64,000 nucleotides of DNA, from contig NZ_CP120983.1 in NCBI RefSeq assembly GCF_030719215.1, forward strand, positions 2,480,001-2,544,000, written 5' to 3'. This DNA comes from Streptomyces sp. Alt3. Its GTDB lineage: Bacteria; Actinomycetota; Actinomycetes; Streptomycetales; Streptomycetaceae. A program made the position numbers and the translations under genes. Of this stretch, positions 27,695 through 35,919 are shown piece after piece (positions within the stretch are counted from its first letter, which is position 1; every line of letters starts with the position of its first letter). The notes below the pieces were generated by a model. It saw nothing but the letters and a program-made list of their open reading frames with translations. It was not told where the DNA came from and made no database searches.

Positions 27695-29986
27695 GTGTCC
27701 CCCTCCCTGCCCTACCTCGACCCCGCACTCCCCGTCGCCGAGCGGGTCGGCGACCTCCTCGGCCGCATGACCCTGGCCGAGAAGACCGGTCAGATGCTCC
27801 AGCTGAACGCCAAGGACGGGGTGCGCCAGGCCATCGAGGACCTGCACGCGGGTTCGATCCTCCACGCCTCCCCCGAGCGGGTACTCGAAGCGGCGGCGCT
27901 GACGGAGCGGACCCGGCTGGGCATCCCGCTGCTGGTCGCGGAGGACTGCATCCACGGCCACTCCTTCTGGGAGGGGGCCACGATCTACCCCACCCAGCTC
28001 GGCCTGGCCGCGACCTGGGACCCGGAGCTCGTGGAGCGCGTCGCCAGGGCCACCGCCGTCGAGGTCGCCGCGACCGGAGTCCACTGGACGTTCTCGCCGG
28101 TGCTCTGCATCACCCGGGACCTGCGCTGGGGCCGGGTCAGCGAGACGTTCGGCGAGGATCCCTTCCTGATCGGCGAACTGGCCTCGGCGATGGTCCGCGG
28201 CTACCAGGGCGACGGCCTGGGAGACCCGACGGCGGTGCTGGCGTGCGCCAAGCACTTCGCCGGCTACTCCGAGACGCAGGGCGGCCGGGACGCCAGCGAG
28301 GCCGACATCTCGCGGCGCAAGCTGCGCTCCTGGTTCCTGCCGCCGTTCGAGCGGGTCGCCCGCGAGGGCTGCCGCACGTTCATGCTCGGCTACCAGTCGA
28401 TGGACGGGGTGCCCGTCACCGTCAACGACTGGCTGCTCAACGAGGTGCTGCGCGGCGAGTGGGGCTACACGGGCACGCTGGTCACCGACTGGGACAACGT
28501 CGGCCGCATGGTGTGGGAGCAGCGGATCTACGCCGACGACACCCAGGCCGCCGCGGCGGCGGTCCGGGCGGGCAACGACATGGTGATGACGACCCCCCAG
28601 TTCTTCGAGGGCGCGCAGAACGCCGTCGCCGAGGGCACGCTGGACGAGGCGGAGATCGACGCGGCGGTTCGGCGGGTCCTGACCCTCAAGTTCGAGCTCG
28701 GTCTGTTCGAGAACCCCCGCCATCCCGACACCGACCGGCAGGCGGCGGTCATCGGCAGCGCGGAGCACGCCGTGCTGAATCTGGAGGCCGCCCGACGCTC
28801 CCTGGTCCTGCTGGCCAACGACGGCACGCTTCCGCTGGCCGGCGGCTTCGTGGCGGGCCGGGACGGACGCGCGGTCGCCGGGGCGGGGACGGCCCCGCGC
28901 ACGGTCGCCGTCGTCGGGCCCAACGCCGACGACGCGCAGACCCAGCTGGGTGACTGGGCGGGCTCCTCCGGCCAGGCCGACTGGCTGCCGGACGGGCACC
29001 CCCGCGCCATGATCCGTACCGTGCTCGACGGCTTCCGCGAGCACGTCCCGGACGGGTGGGACGTCACCTACGCCCGTGGGGCCGAGATCCTCTCCGTGGG
29101 ACCCGACCCGGAGGGGGCGTTCTTCCCGGACGGGCAGCCCCGGCCGGACGTCGTCGTCCCCGCGGAGCCGTCCGGAACCCTGATCGCCGAGGCCGTCGCC
29201 GCGGCCGGGGCCGCCGACTACGTCGTCGCCGTGGTGGGCGACCGTATCGAGCTGGTGGGCGAGGGACGTTCCACCGCCACCCTGGAACTCGTCGGCGACC
29301 AGATCGCGCTGCTCGACGCGCTCGCCGCGACCGGCAAGCCGCTGGTCGTCGTGGTCATCAGCTCCAAGCCCCTGGTACTCCCGCCGGCCGCCCTCGGCGC
29401 GGCGGCGGTCGTACACGCCTTCAACCCGGGCATGCAGGGAGGCCGGGCGGTGGCCGAGGTCCTGCTGGGCCTCGTGGAGCCGTCGGGCCGGCTACCCGTC
29501 TCCTTCGCCCGGCACGCGGGTCAGCAGCCGACGTACTACAACCAGATCCGCGGTCAGCACGGCTCCCGGTACGCCGACCTCACCCAGCGTCCGGCCTTCG
29601 TGTTCGGCGAGGGCCTGAGCTACACGACCGTCGCCTACTCCGGTCTCGAGGTGCTCACGGCGGACGTCGGGGAGAGCGACACGCTGCGGGCTCGCGTCAC
29701 CGTCCGCAACACGGGCGACCGGCCGGCCCTGGAGACCGTGCAGGTGTACGTCAGCGACACCGTGACGTCCGTGACCTGGGCCGAGAAGGAGCTCAAGACC
29801 TACCGCCAGGTGAGGCTCGCCCCGGGCGAGGAGCGTGAGGTGCTGCTGGAACTGCCCGTCGCCGAGTGCACCCTCGTGGACGCGGCGGGCCGCCGGGTCG
29901 TCGAGCCCGGCGCCTTCGAGCTGCTCGTCGGCCCGTCCTCGGACGACGGCACCCTGCTGCGGGCGGGTTTCACCGTGAAGGGCTGA
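27695..29986 (+). CDS. GH3 beta-glucosidase/beta-xylosidase, cytoplasmic
   Basis: A 763-residue BglX-type enzyme without signal peptide. I choose GTG 27695 because AAAGGA is about six bases before it; an ATG at 27659 lies too close to the operator and has no ribosome site. The GH3 N-domain (about 20-315) contains KHFAGYSETQGGRDAS and the likely nucleophile Asp266 in TLVTDW; the C-terminal domain (about 345-600) holds VVGPNADD and AVVHAFNPGMQGG; a fibronectin-III-like tail ends it. Being intracellular, it should act on imported aryl-glycosides or oligosaccharides. It stands alone under a TetR regulator, with two hairpins after its stop. Confidence 0.93.
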   Translation: MSPSLPYLDPALPVAERVGDLLGRMTLAEKTGQMLQLNAKDGVRQAIEDLHAGSILHASPERVLEAAALTERTRLGIPLLVAEDCIHGHSFWEGATIYPTQLGLAATWDPELVERVARATAVEVAATGVHWTFSPVLCITRDLRWGRVSETFGEDPFLIGELASAMVRGYQGDGLGDPTAVLACAKHFAGYSETQGGRDASEADISRRKLRSWFLPPFERVAREGCRTFMLGYQSMDGVPVTVNDWLLNEVLRGEWGYTGTLVTDWDNVGRMVWEQRIYADDTQAAAAAVRAGNDMVMTTPQFFEGAQNAVAEGTLDEAEIDAAVRRVLTLKFELGLFENPRHPDTDRQAAVIGSAEHAVLNLEAARRSLVLLANDGTLPLAGGFVAGRDGRAVAGAGTAPRTVAVVGPNADDAQTQLGDWAGSSGQADWLPDGHPRAMIRTVLDGFREHVPDGWDVTYARGAEILSVGPDPEGAFFPDGQPRPDVVVPAEPSGTLIAEAVAAAGAADYVVAVVGDRIELVGEGRSTATLELVGDQIALLDALAATGKPLVVVVISSKPLVLPPAALGAAAVVHAFNPGMQGGRAVAEVLLGLVEPSGRLPVSFARHAGQQPTYYNQIRGQHGSRYADLTQRPAFVFGEGLSYTTVAYSGLEVLTADVGESDTLRARVTVRNTGDRPALETVQVYVSDTVTSVTWAEKELKTYRQVRLAPGEEREVLLELPVAECTLVDAAGRRVVEPGAFELLVGPSSDDGTLLRAGFTVKG

Positions 29987-30013
29987 GGGCGGCCGCGCGC
30001 CGGGACATGGAAA

Positions 30014-30085
30014 CCGCCTCCCGGCCGGCGGGGGGAGCCGGTCGGGAGGCGGAGCGCGGGGCGGGGCGCCCGGTGAGGGCGCCCC
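30014..30085. terminator. Two hairpins between convergent GH3 and pruA
   Basis: A 16-base stem with one mismatch (30014-30052) is followed by a perfect 9-base stem with a five-base loop (30063-30085). Together they would stop transcription from both sides. Confidence 0.8.
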
Positions 30086-30092
30086 GGGGGCG

Positions 30093-31724
30093 TCAGCCCT
30101 GGTGCGGGTAGGTGTACTCGGTCGGCGGGACCAGCGTCTCCTTGATGGCGCGGGTCAGGGTCCAGCGCTGAAGGTTCTGCGGGGCGCCCGCCTTGTCGTT
30201 GGTGCCGGAGCCACGGCCGCCACCGAAGGGCTGCTGGCCGACGACGGCACCGGTCGACTTGTCGTTGATGTAGAAGTTGCCGGCGGCGTAGCGCAGCTTG
30301 TCCATCGTGTACGCGGCGGCCGCACGGTCGTTGGAGATGACGGCGCCGGTCAGCGCGTAGTCGGAGACCGACTCCATCTGCTCCAGCATGGCGTCGTACT
30401 TCTCGTCCTCGTAGACGTGGACGGCCAGGATCGGGCCGAAGTACTCGGTGGTGAAGACCTCGTTGGCCGGGTCGTCGCACACGATGACGGTCGGGCGGAC
30501 GAAGTAGCCGACGGAGTCGTCGTACGTACCGCCGGCGACGATCGTGCAGGTCGGGTCGGCGGCGGCGCGGTCGATCGCGGCCTTGTTCTTCGCGAAGGAA
30601 CGCGCGTCGATGACGGCGCCCATGAAGTGCGACAGGTCGGTGACGTCACCCATGGTGATGCCGTCGACCTCGGCCGCGAACTCCTCCTTGAAACCGGAGT
30701 TCCAGATGGAGGCGGGAACGTAGGCGCGGGAGGACGCGGAGCACTTCTGGCCCTGGTACTCGAAGGAGCCACGGGTCAGCGCGGTCTTCAGGACGGCGCG
30801 GTCGGCGCTCGGGTGCGCGACGACGAAGTCCTTGCCGCCGGTCTCGCCGACGAGCCGCGGGTAGGTGCGGTAGTTGGCGATGTTGTTGCCGACCGTCTTC
30901 CACAGGTGCTGGAAGGTGGGGGTCGAGCCGGTGAAGTGGACACCGGCCAGGTCGCGGTGGTTCAGCGCGACCTCGGAGACGGCGATGCCGTCACCGGTGA
31001 CCAGGTTGATGACGCCCTTGGGCAGCCCGGCCTCCTCCAGGAGCTGCATCAGCAGCACGGCGGCGTGGGTCTGCGTCGGGGACGGCTTCCACACCACGAC
31101 GTTGCCCATGAGGGCGGGCGCGGTGGGCAGGTTGGCCGCGATGGCGGAGAAGTTGAACGGCGTGATCGCGTAGACGAAGCCCTCGAGCGGGCGGTGGTCC
31201 ATGCGGTTCCAGACGCCCGGGGAGTTCGCCGGGGGCTGCTCGGCGAGGATCTGGCGCGCGTAGTGCACGTTGAAGCGCCAGAAGTCGACGAGCTCGCAGG
31301 GACAGTCGATCTCGGCCTGCTGCGCGGTCTTGCCCTGGCCGAGCATCGTGGAGGCGGCCAGCGTCTCGCGCCAGGGGCCGGAGAGCAGCTCGGCGGCGCG
31401 CAGGATGATGGCCGCGCGGTCGTCGAAGGACATGGCGCGCCAGGCCGGAGCGGCGGCGAGGGCCGCGTCCACGGCGTCCTGGGCGTCCTGCTCGGTGGCA
31501 CCGGCGAAGGTGCCGATGACGGCCTTGTGGTTGTGCGGCTGCACGACGTCGACACGCTCGCCGCCGCCCATGCGCTTCTCGCCGCCGATGGTCATCGGCA
31601 GGTCGATCGGGTTCTCGCCGAGCTCCTTGAGCTTCGCCTCCAGACGGGCGCGCTCCGCGGTGCCGGGGGCGTAGGAGTGGACCGGCTCGTTGACCGGCGC
31701 GGGGACCTGGGTGACAGCGTCCAT
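30093..31724 (-). CDS. pruA: 1-pyrroline-5-carboxylate (glutamate semialdehyde) dehydrogenase
   Basis: A 543-residue aldehyde dehydrogenase that oxidises the product of proline dehydrogenase to glutamate with NAD. The active-site cysteine is Cys328 in FEYQGQKCSA, the general-base glutamate is Glu294 in RLVGETGGKDF, and the cofactor loop HFTGSTPTFQHLW is present. Its length fits the single-function P5C dehydrogenase rather than the fused PutA. It follows the proline dehydrogenase gene by 93 bases on the same strand, so the two catabolic steps are probably one operon. The ATG start is preceded by AAGGAGACAAGG. Confidence 0.96.
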   Translation of the reverse strand: MDAVTQVPAPVNEPVHSYAPGTAERARLEAKLKELGENPIDLPMTIGGEKRMGGGERVDVVQPHNHKAVIGTFAGATEQDAQDAVDAALAAAPAWRAMSFDDRAAIILRAAELLSGPWRETLAASTMLGQGKTAQQAEIDCPCELVDFWRFNVHYARQILAEQPPANSPGVWNRMDHRPLEGFVYAITPFNFSAIAANLPTAPALMGNVVVWKPSPTQTHAAVLLMQLLEEAGLPKGVINLVTGDGIAVSEVALNHRDLAGVHFTGSTPTFQHLWKTVGNNIANYRTYPRLVGETGGKDFVVAHPSADRAVLKTALTRGSFEYQGQKCSASSRAYVPASIWNSGFKEEFAAEVDGITMGDVTDLSHFMGAVIDARSFAKNKAAIDRAAADPTCTIVAGGTYDDSVGYFVRPTVIVCDDPANEVFTTEYFGPILAVHVYEDEKYDAMLEQMESVSDYALTGAVISNDRAAAAYTMDKLRYAAGNFYINDKSTGAVVGQQPFGGGRGSGTNDKAGAPQNLQRWTLTRAIKETLVPPTEYTYPHQG

Positions 31725-31817
31725 GAGTGCCTTGTCTCCTTGGTTGAGGTGGGTGGTCGGCCGGGCGGGTCAGCCCTGGTTCAGCCTGGTAGGGCGCTGC
31801 GGTTCCGGACCGTCGGT

Positions 31818-32798
31818 TCAGCCCTTGGTGAGGACGGAGCGGCCGAAGAACAGCAGGTTGGCCGGCTTCTCCGCGAGGCGGCGCATGAAGTAGCCGTACC
31901 AGTCGGTGCCGTACGCCGTGTAGACGCGCATCCGGTGGCCCTCGGCCGCGAGCCGGACGTGCTCCTCGCTGCGGATGCCGTACAGCATCTGGAACTCGTA
32001 CTCGTCCAGTTTGCGCCCGGCCTGGCGTGCGAGCTCCTGGCCGATGGCGATGAGACGGGGATCGTGCGAGCCGATCATCGGGTAGCCCTCGCCCTGCATC
32101 AGCGTCTTCAGGATGCGGACGTACGCCTTGTCGATCTCCGGCTTGCTCTGGTACGCGACGGAGGCGGGCTCCTTGTAGGCGCCCTTCACCAGGCGGACCC
32201 GGCTGCCCGCGGCGGCGAGGCGGCGGGCGTCGGCCTCGGTGCGGAACAGGTAGGACTGGATCACGCAGCCGGTCTGCGGGAAGTCCTTCCGCAGTTCCTC
32301 GTGGATCGCGAACATCGAGTCGAGGGTGGTGTGGTCCTCGGCGTCCAGCGTGACCGTGGTGCCGATCGCCGCGGCGGCCTCGACGACGGGGCGGACATTG
32401 GCGAGGGCCAGGTAGTGGCCGCCCGGGAATTCGGGGGCGGAGCCGGAGGGTCCTCCGTCGAGGGCGGTGGTGGGTGACGGGAGGGACTGTCCGAACATCG
32501 ACAGCTTGACGGACATCTCGGCCCGGGCGCCGAGCCCGAGCTCCTTCAGACGGCCGATCAGCTCCAGGTAGGCGTCGCGCGCGGCGGCGGCCTGCTCCGG
32601 GGTGGTGATGTCCTCGCCGACGACGTCCAGGGTGACCTCGAGGCCCTTGTCCGCGGCATCCCGGACGACCGGGACGACCTGGTCGACGCTCTCACCGGCG
32701 ATGAACCGGTCGACGACCTGCTTGGTGCCCGGCGCTGCCGAGATGAAACGACGCATCTTGTCGCTGCGTGACGCGGCGAGAATCACGGGACCCAGCAC
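31818..32798 (-). CDS. Proline dehydrogenase (single-domain, PRODH)
   Basis: A 326-residue FAD barrel enzyme that oxidises proline to P5C and feeds electrons to quinone. GGAGG six bases before GTG 32798 fixes the start (VLGPVILAASRSDKMRRFIS). Family blocks seen: VTLDVVGEDIT, SVKLSMFGQ, VTLDAEDHTTLDSMF, RLVKGAYKEPASVAYQSK, and MLYGIRSEEHVRLAAEGHRMRVY, which carry substrate- and flavin-contacting residues. It is of the short monofunctional kind. It diverges from a PucR-type regulator across about 180 bases that contain a perfect 16-base palindrome. Confidence 0.95.
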   Translation of the reverse strand: MLGPVILAASRSDKMRRFISAAPGTKQVVDRFIAGESVDQVVPVVRDAADKGLEVTLDVVGEDITTPEQAAAARDAYLELIGRLKELGLGARAEMSVKLSMFGQSLPSPTTALDGGPSGSAPEFPGGHYLALANVRPVVEAAAAIGTTVTLDAEDHTTLDSMFAIHEELRKDFPQTGCVIQSYLFRTEADARRLAAAGSRVRLVKGAYKEPASVAYQSKPEIDKAYVRILKTLMQGEGYPMIGSHDPRLIAIGQELARQAGRKLDEYEFQMLYGIRSEEHVRLAAEGHRMRVYTAYGTDWYGYFMRRLAEKPANLLFFGRSVLTKG

Positions 32799-32939
32799 TG
32801 GGCACCTCCACGGAGTACGAACGAGGCCGTACCGGTACGGATGTGAACGGACCGGGACGGCACGGAGAACCACTGTGAAATCTAGGTACCCCCGGCATCG
32901 CGTGCCATCGACAGCTGTCACGCATCCGTGCACTGGATC

Positions 32940-32955
32940 TCAGACATATGTCTGA
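32940..32955. promoter_or_regulatory. Perfect palindrome in the PRODH/PucR-type divergent region
   Basis: TCAGACATATGTCTGA is a perfect 16-base palindrome 20 bases before the PucR-type gene start. Another perfect palindrome, CCGTACCGGTACGG, lies at 32827-32840 near the PRODH gene. Each is a candidate site for autoregulation or proline-responsive control. Confidence 0.6.
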
Positions 32956-32975
32956 AGGGGTGCGAGAATGGCCGG

Positions 32976-34115
32976 GTGAAGGGCGATTACCAGGAGCTGG
33001 TCGACGAGATCTCCGCGCTGCTCAGCGCCCCCGCGACCCTGGAGAACCGAGATTTCGGCCTGGTCGCCTTCGGGGCCCACGACAGCGACGACGACACGGC
33101 GATGGACCCCGTCCGTACGCGCTCGATCCTCACCCGGCGCTCCACCCCCGCGGTCCGCGCCTGGTTCGAGGGCTTCGGCATCACCCGGGCGACGGGCCCG
33201 GTCCGCATCCCCGCCGCACCGGAGGCCGGGGTCTTCCGGGACCGCATCTGCCTCCCGGTACGCCATCGGGGTGTCGTCCTCGGCTACGTGTGGCTGCTGG
33301 ACGCCGACCCGGGGCCGACCGACGGACAGCTGGCGGCGGCGATGGACGTCGCTGCCCGGATCGGCGCCTTGCTCGCCGACGAGGAGCGGGCCGGCACGGA
33401 CCTCTCGCGGGAGTTCGGCGCGGTGCTCGTCGCGGTGGGCGGCTGGCAGCGCGACATGGCGGTGTCCGCGCTGCGCGAGGCGCTCGGCGCCGACGCGGAC
33501 GGGCTGCACACCGTGGTCTGCGTCGCCCCGTGGGAGGGGGAGGCCCCCTCCGCGCGCACGGTGCCCTCGGCGGCGGCCCTCGCCGCGGTTGCCGGACCCG
33601 GCCCGCGGGCCCTGGCCGTCCTGGTCCGGCTGCGCTCCCCCGAGACGCTCGACCCGGCGACGACAGCCGCGGAACGGCTGCGTACGGTGGCCGGGCCCGC
33701 CGCGACCGCCGGCCTCGCCGCGGCCCGCCGGGGTCTGGCGGAGCTGGCCGACGCCTGGCACGAGGCGCTGTCCTCCGCCCGCGCGGCCTCGGCGGAATCC
33801 CGCTTCGGCCCGGTCACCGACTGGTCGGCCATCGGCCCCTACCGGCTCCTCGCAGCGCTGCCCCGCACCCCGGGCACCGCGCCCGACCAGGCCGTCCGCA
33901 CCCTGCTGGCCCCGGCCCACGCGGAACTCGCCCGTACCGTCGAGGTGTTCCTCGACCGTGCGGGCCAGGCGAGCCGCACGGCCTCCGCACTGGGCATCCA
34001 CCGCCAGACGCTCTACTACCGCCTCGCCCGGGTCCAGCAGCTGACCGGCCTCGACCTCAACGACGGCGAGGACCGGCTGCTGCTGCACATGGCGCTGAAG
34101 GCCGCACGGCTGTGA
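32976..34115 (+). CDS. PucR-family (PruR-like) proline catabolism regulator
   Basis: A 379-residue regulator. It lacks the usual N-terminal helix-turn-helix; instead the C-terminus carries the PucR HTH_30 domain (about residues 320-375: [35 protein letters not shown]). The N-terminal half contains a GAF-like region with [22 protein letters not shown]. The start is GTG 32976; the ribosome site is weak, and an ATG at 32968 is out of frame and followed at once by a stop. It diverges from the proline dehydrogenase-P5C dehydrogenase operon, as PruR-type activators do. The ligand, probably proline or P5C, is inferred. Confidence 0.88.
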   Translation: MKGDYQELVDEISALLSAPATLENRDFGLVAFGAHDSDDDTAMDPVRTRSILTRRSTPAVRAWFEGFGITRATGPVRIPAAPEAGVFRDRICLPVRHRGVVLGYVWLLDADPGPTDGQLAAAMDVAARIGALLADEERAGTDLSREFGAVLVAVGGWQRDMAVSALREALGADADGLHTVVCVAPWEGEAPSARTVPSAAALAAVAGPGPRALAVLVRLRSPETLDPATTAAERLRTVAGPAATAGLAAARRGLAELADAWHEALSSARAASAESRFGPVTDWSAIGPYRLLAALPRTPGTAPDQAVRTLLAPAHAELARTVEVFLDRAGQASRTASALGIHRQTLYYRLARVQQLTGLDLNDGEDRLLLHMALKAARL

Positions 34116-34254
34116 GTGGCCGGAGGTCTCGCGACGTGAGCCCGCCCGCATGATCATCGGCACTGGACGAAGATCGCCGGCGCACGGGCGACGACAGCCA
34201 CTGCCGCCGCCCGGCCGGTGCTGACCCGCTCTCCGCCGTGCACGGCAGGTGGGG

Positions 34255-35160
34255 TCAGAGGATGACCACGATCTTTCCCCGCACGTGTCCGCGCTCGGAG
34301 TGGGCGTGCGCCTGCGCGATCTCCCGTAGGGAGTAGGTCTGTTCGATGCGCGGCACGTAGCGTCCCTGCTCGCCGAGAGCGCCCGCTTCGGCAAGGAGCG
34401 TGGAATCGTTGACCGCGTTGACCACCCGGACGCCCAGGCGCTGTGCGTTCACATGGTCGGCGACCGTCACCACGCGGTCCGGGCCGCCGGCGATCTCGAC
34501 GAGATCGGCCAGGGAGCCTGAGGCGGCGGCGTCGAGGACGAGGTCGACCCCGTCCGGGGCCAGGCCGGCGAGACGTTCCGCCAGGCCCGCACCGTAGGCG
34601 ACGGGAAGGGCGCCCAGGGACGTGAGATACGCGTGGTTCCGCTCACTGGCCGTACCGATCACGGTGGCCCCCAGAGCGCGGGCGATCTCGACCGCCGCGC
34701 CGCCGACCCCTCCGGCAGCCCCCTCGATCAGCAGGGTTCGGCCCTCCAGCCGACCGAGCGCCTTGAGTCCGCCCAGCGCCGTCACGGATGCCAGACCGGC
34801 CGCGGCGGCCTCCGCGTCGCTCCAGTTGGCGGGGGCGGGAGCCCAGGCCGAGAGCACCGCCAGTTCGGCCGTCGCGCCCGTCACCCCACCCAGACCGAAG
34901 ACGCGGTCCCCGATGTCCACCGAGGTGACCCCCTCGCCGATCGTGTCCACCAGACCTGCGACGTCGCGTCCCGGGATCGCCGGCAGATCGACCGGGAGGA
35001 AGTCGCGCACGGATCCGTTACGCACCTTCCAGTCGACGGGATTGACCCCGGCCGCCGCGACACGGACGCGGATCTCTCCGGGCCCCGGCAGCGGGTCCGG
35101 GGCCTGCTCGACGACCAGGGTGTCCGTACCGCCGTACTCGTGGTAGCGGGCTGCGCGCAT
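34255..35160 (-). CDS. NADP-dependent zinc-free quinone-oxidoreductase-like protein (MDR)
   Basis: A 301-residue medium-chain dehydrogenase/reductase. The N-terminal GroES-like domain has PGRDVAGLVDTIGEGV, and the nucleotide-binding domain has LLIEGAAGGVGGAAVEIA. The zinc-binding cysteines of alcohol dehydrogenases are absent, placing it with quinone oxidoreductases or enone reductases. It is divergent from a MerR-family gene and reads from a promoter with a 19-base spacer that holds an operator-like dyad, so it is probably switched on by that regulator. It could detoxify an electrophile or quinone that the regulator senses. Confidence 0.9.
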   Translation of the reverse strand: MRAARYHEYGGTDTLVVEQAPDPLPGPGEIRVRVAAAGVNPVDWKVRNGSVRDFLPVDLPAIPGRDVAGLVDTIGEGVTSVDIGDRVFGLGGVTGATAELAVLSAWAPAPANWSDAEAAAAGLASVTALGGLKALGRLEGRTLLIEGAAGGVGGAAVEIARALGATVIGTASERNHAYLTSLGALPVAYGAGLAERLAGLAPDGVDLVLDAAASGSLADLVEIAGGPDRVVTVADHVNAQRLGVRVVNAVNDSTLLAEAGALGEQGRYVPRIEQTYSLREIAQAHAHSERGHVRGKIVVIL

Positions 35161-35210
35161 GATGACCTGCCTTGCTTGTCCGGACCGCTCGGTATGACTT
35201 GACGTCCACT

Positions 35211-35242
35211 ACGCTAAAACCTGACGTCGGCGTCAGGTGCAA
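35211..35242 (-). promoter_or_regulatory. MerR-type promoter with dyad in a 19-base spacer
   Basis: For the oxidoreductase gene, TTGCAC (35242-35237) and TTAGCG (35217-35212) stand 19 bases apart, the over-long spacing typical of MerR-activated promoters; a 20-base reading gives TAGCGT. Within and just beyond the spacer is the perfect dyad ACCTGACG-TCGG-CGTCAGGT (35219-35238). Confidence 0.75.
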
Positions 35243-35274
35243 GCCGAGGCGTCAGCCGGGAGAGAGGAATACGC

Positions 35275-35709
35275 GTGCGGATCGGAGAGGTGGCCCGCCA
35301 GGCCGGGGTGAGCGTGAGAGCTCTGCGCTACTACGAGGAGCAGGACCTGCTGCGGTCCGAACGCAGCTCCGGCGGGCAGCGCCAGTATCCGGACTCCGCT
35401 GTCGACCGGGTGCAGCTCATCCAGCAGCTGTTCGCCGCCGGGCTGCCGAGCAGATCGGTGCGGGAGGTGCTGCGCAGCGTGTACTCCGGCACGGTGGCGC
35501 CGGACCTGCTGGATCAGCTGGAGAGCGAGCGCGCGCGGATCAGCGGACGGATCACCGCCCTCCTCGCCGCGCGTGAACGGCTCGACGGAGTGATCGCCAC
35601 CACGCGCAACCCGCCACCCGAGTGCGCCCACGGCCGGACGTCGGACGGCCCGGCTCGCGGCGCCGCACCGAGCAGCCGCCCGTCCGCACTCGGAGCGACG
35701 GGCAGGTGA
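35275..35709 (+). CDS. MerR-family regulator
   Basis: A 144-residue regulator that begins with the classic MerR winged helix (MRIGEVARQAGVSVRALRYY) followed by EEQDLLRSERSSGGQRQYPD. The dimer helix runs to about residue 112. The Cys in the C-terminal tail (PPPECAHGR) stands alone, so a SoxR-like iron-sulfur centre or metal site is not obvious. It starts with GTG 35275; GAGAGG lies about nine bases before it. It shares an intergenic region with an NADP oxidoreductase and probably controls it. Confidence 0.92.
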   Translation: MRIGEVARQAGVSVRALRYYEEQDLLRSERSSGGQRQYPDSAVDRVQLIQQLFAAGLPSRSVREVLRSVYSGTVAPDLLDQLESERARISGRITALLAARERLDGVIATTRNPPPECAHGRTSDGPARGAAPSSRPSALGATGR

Positions 35710-35854
35710 GAGCCGCCCGTGCACTCCGCTCATGAGCGGCTGCCGAAGGCGATGCCCAGGGGGCACGGAAAGCCGGATCGCGGCAGAAGCCACTGCTGAC
35801 GACATCGCTGTCCCGGACTCCCCGCAGTCGCGCCCCTGGGCCCCGCGAACGCGA

Positions 35855-35906
35855 AACGGCCGCGCCCGGCCGACGGATCAGGGTCCGTCGGCCGGGCGCG
35901 GCCGTT
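35855..35906. terminator. Strong terminator between MerR gene and serA
   Basis: A perfect 23-base-pair stem (35855-35877 with 35884-35906) with a six-base loop sits 14 bases after the serA stop, between convergent genes. Confidence 0.9.
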
Positions 35907-35919
35907 GTGACGCGGTGGG

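Noticed and set aside
26906..29416. A TetR protein fused to a 630-residue upstream extension
   Set aside because: The extension is antisense to the GH3 gene; a GTG with a good ribosome site at 27505 gives a normal TetR protein.
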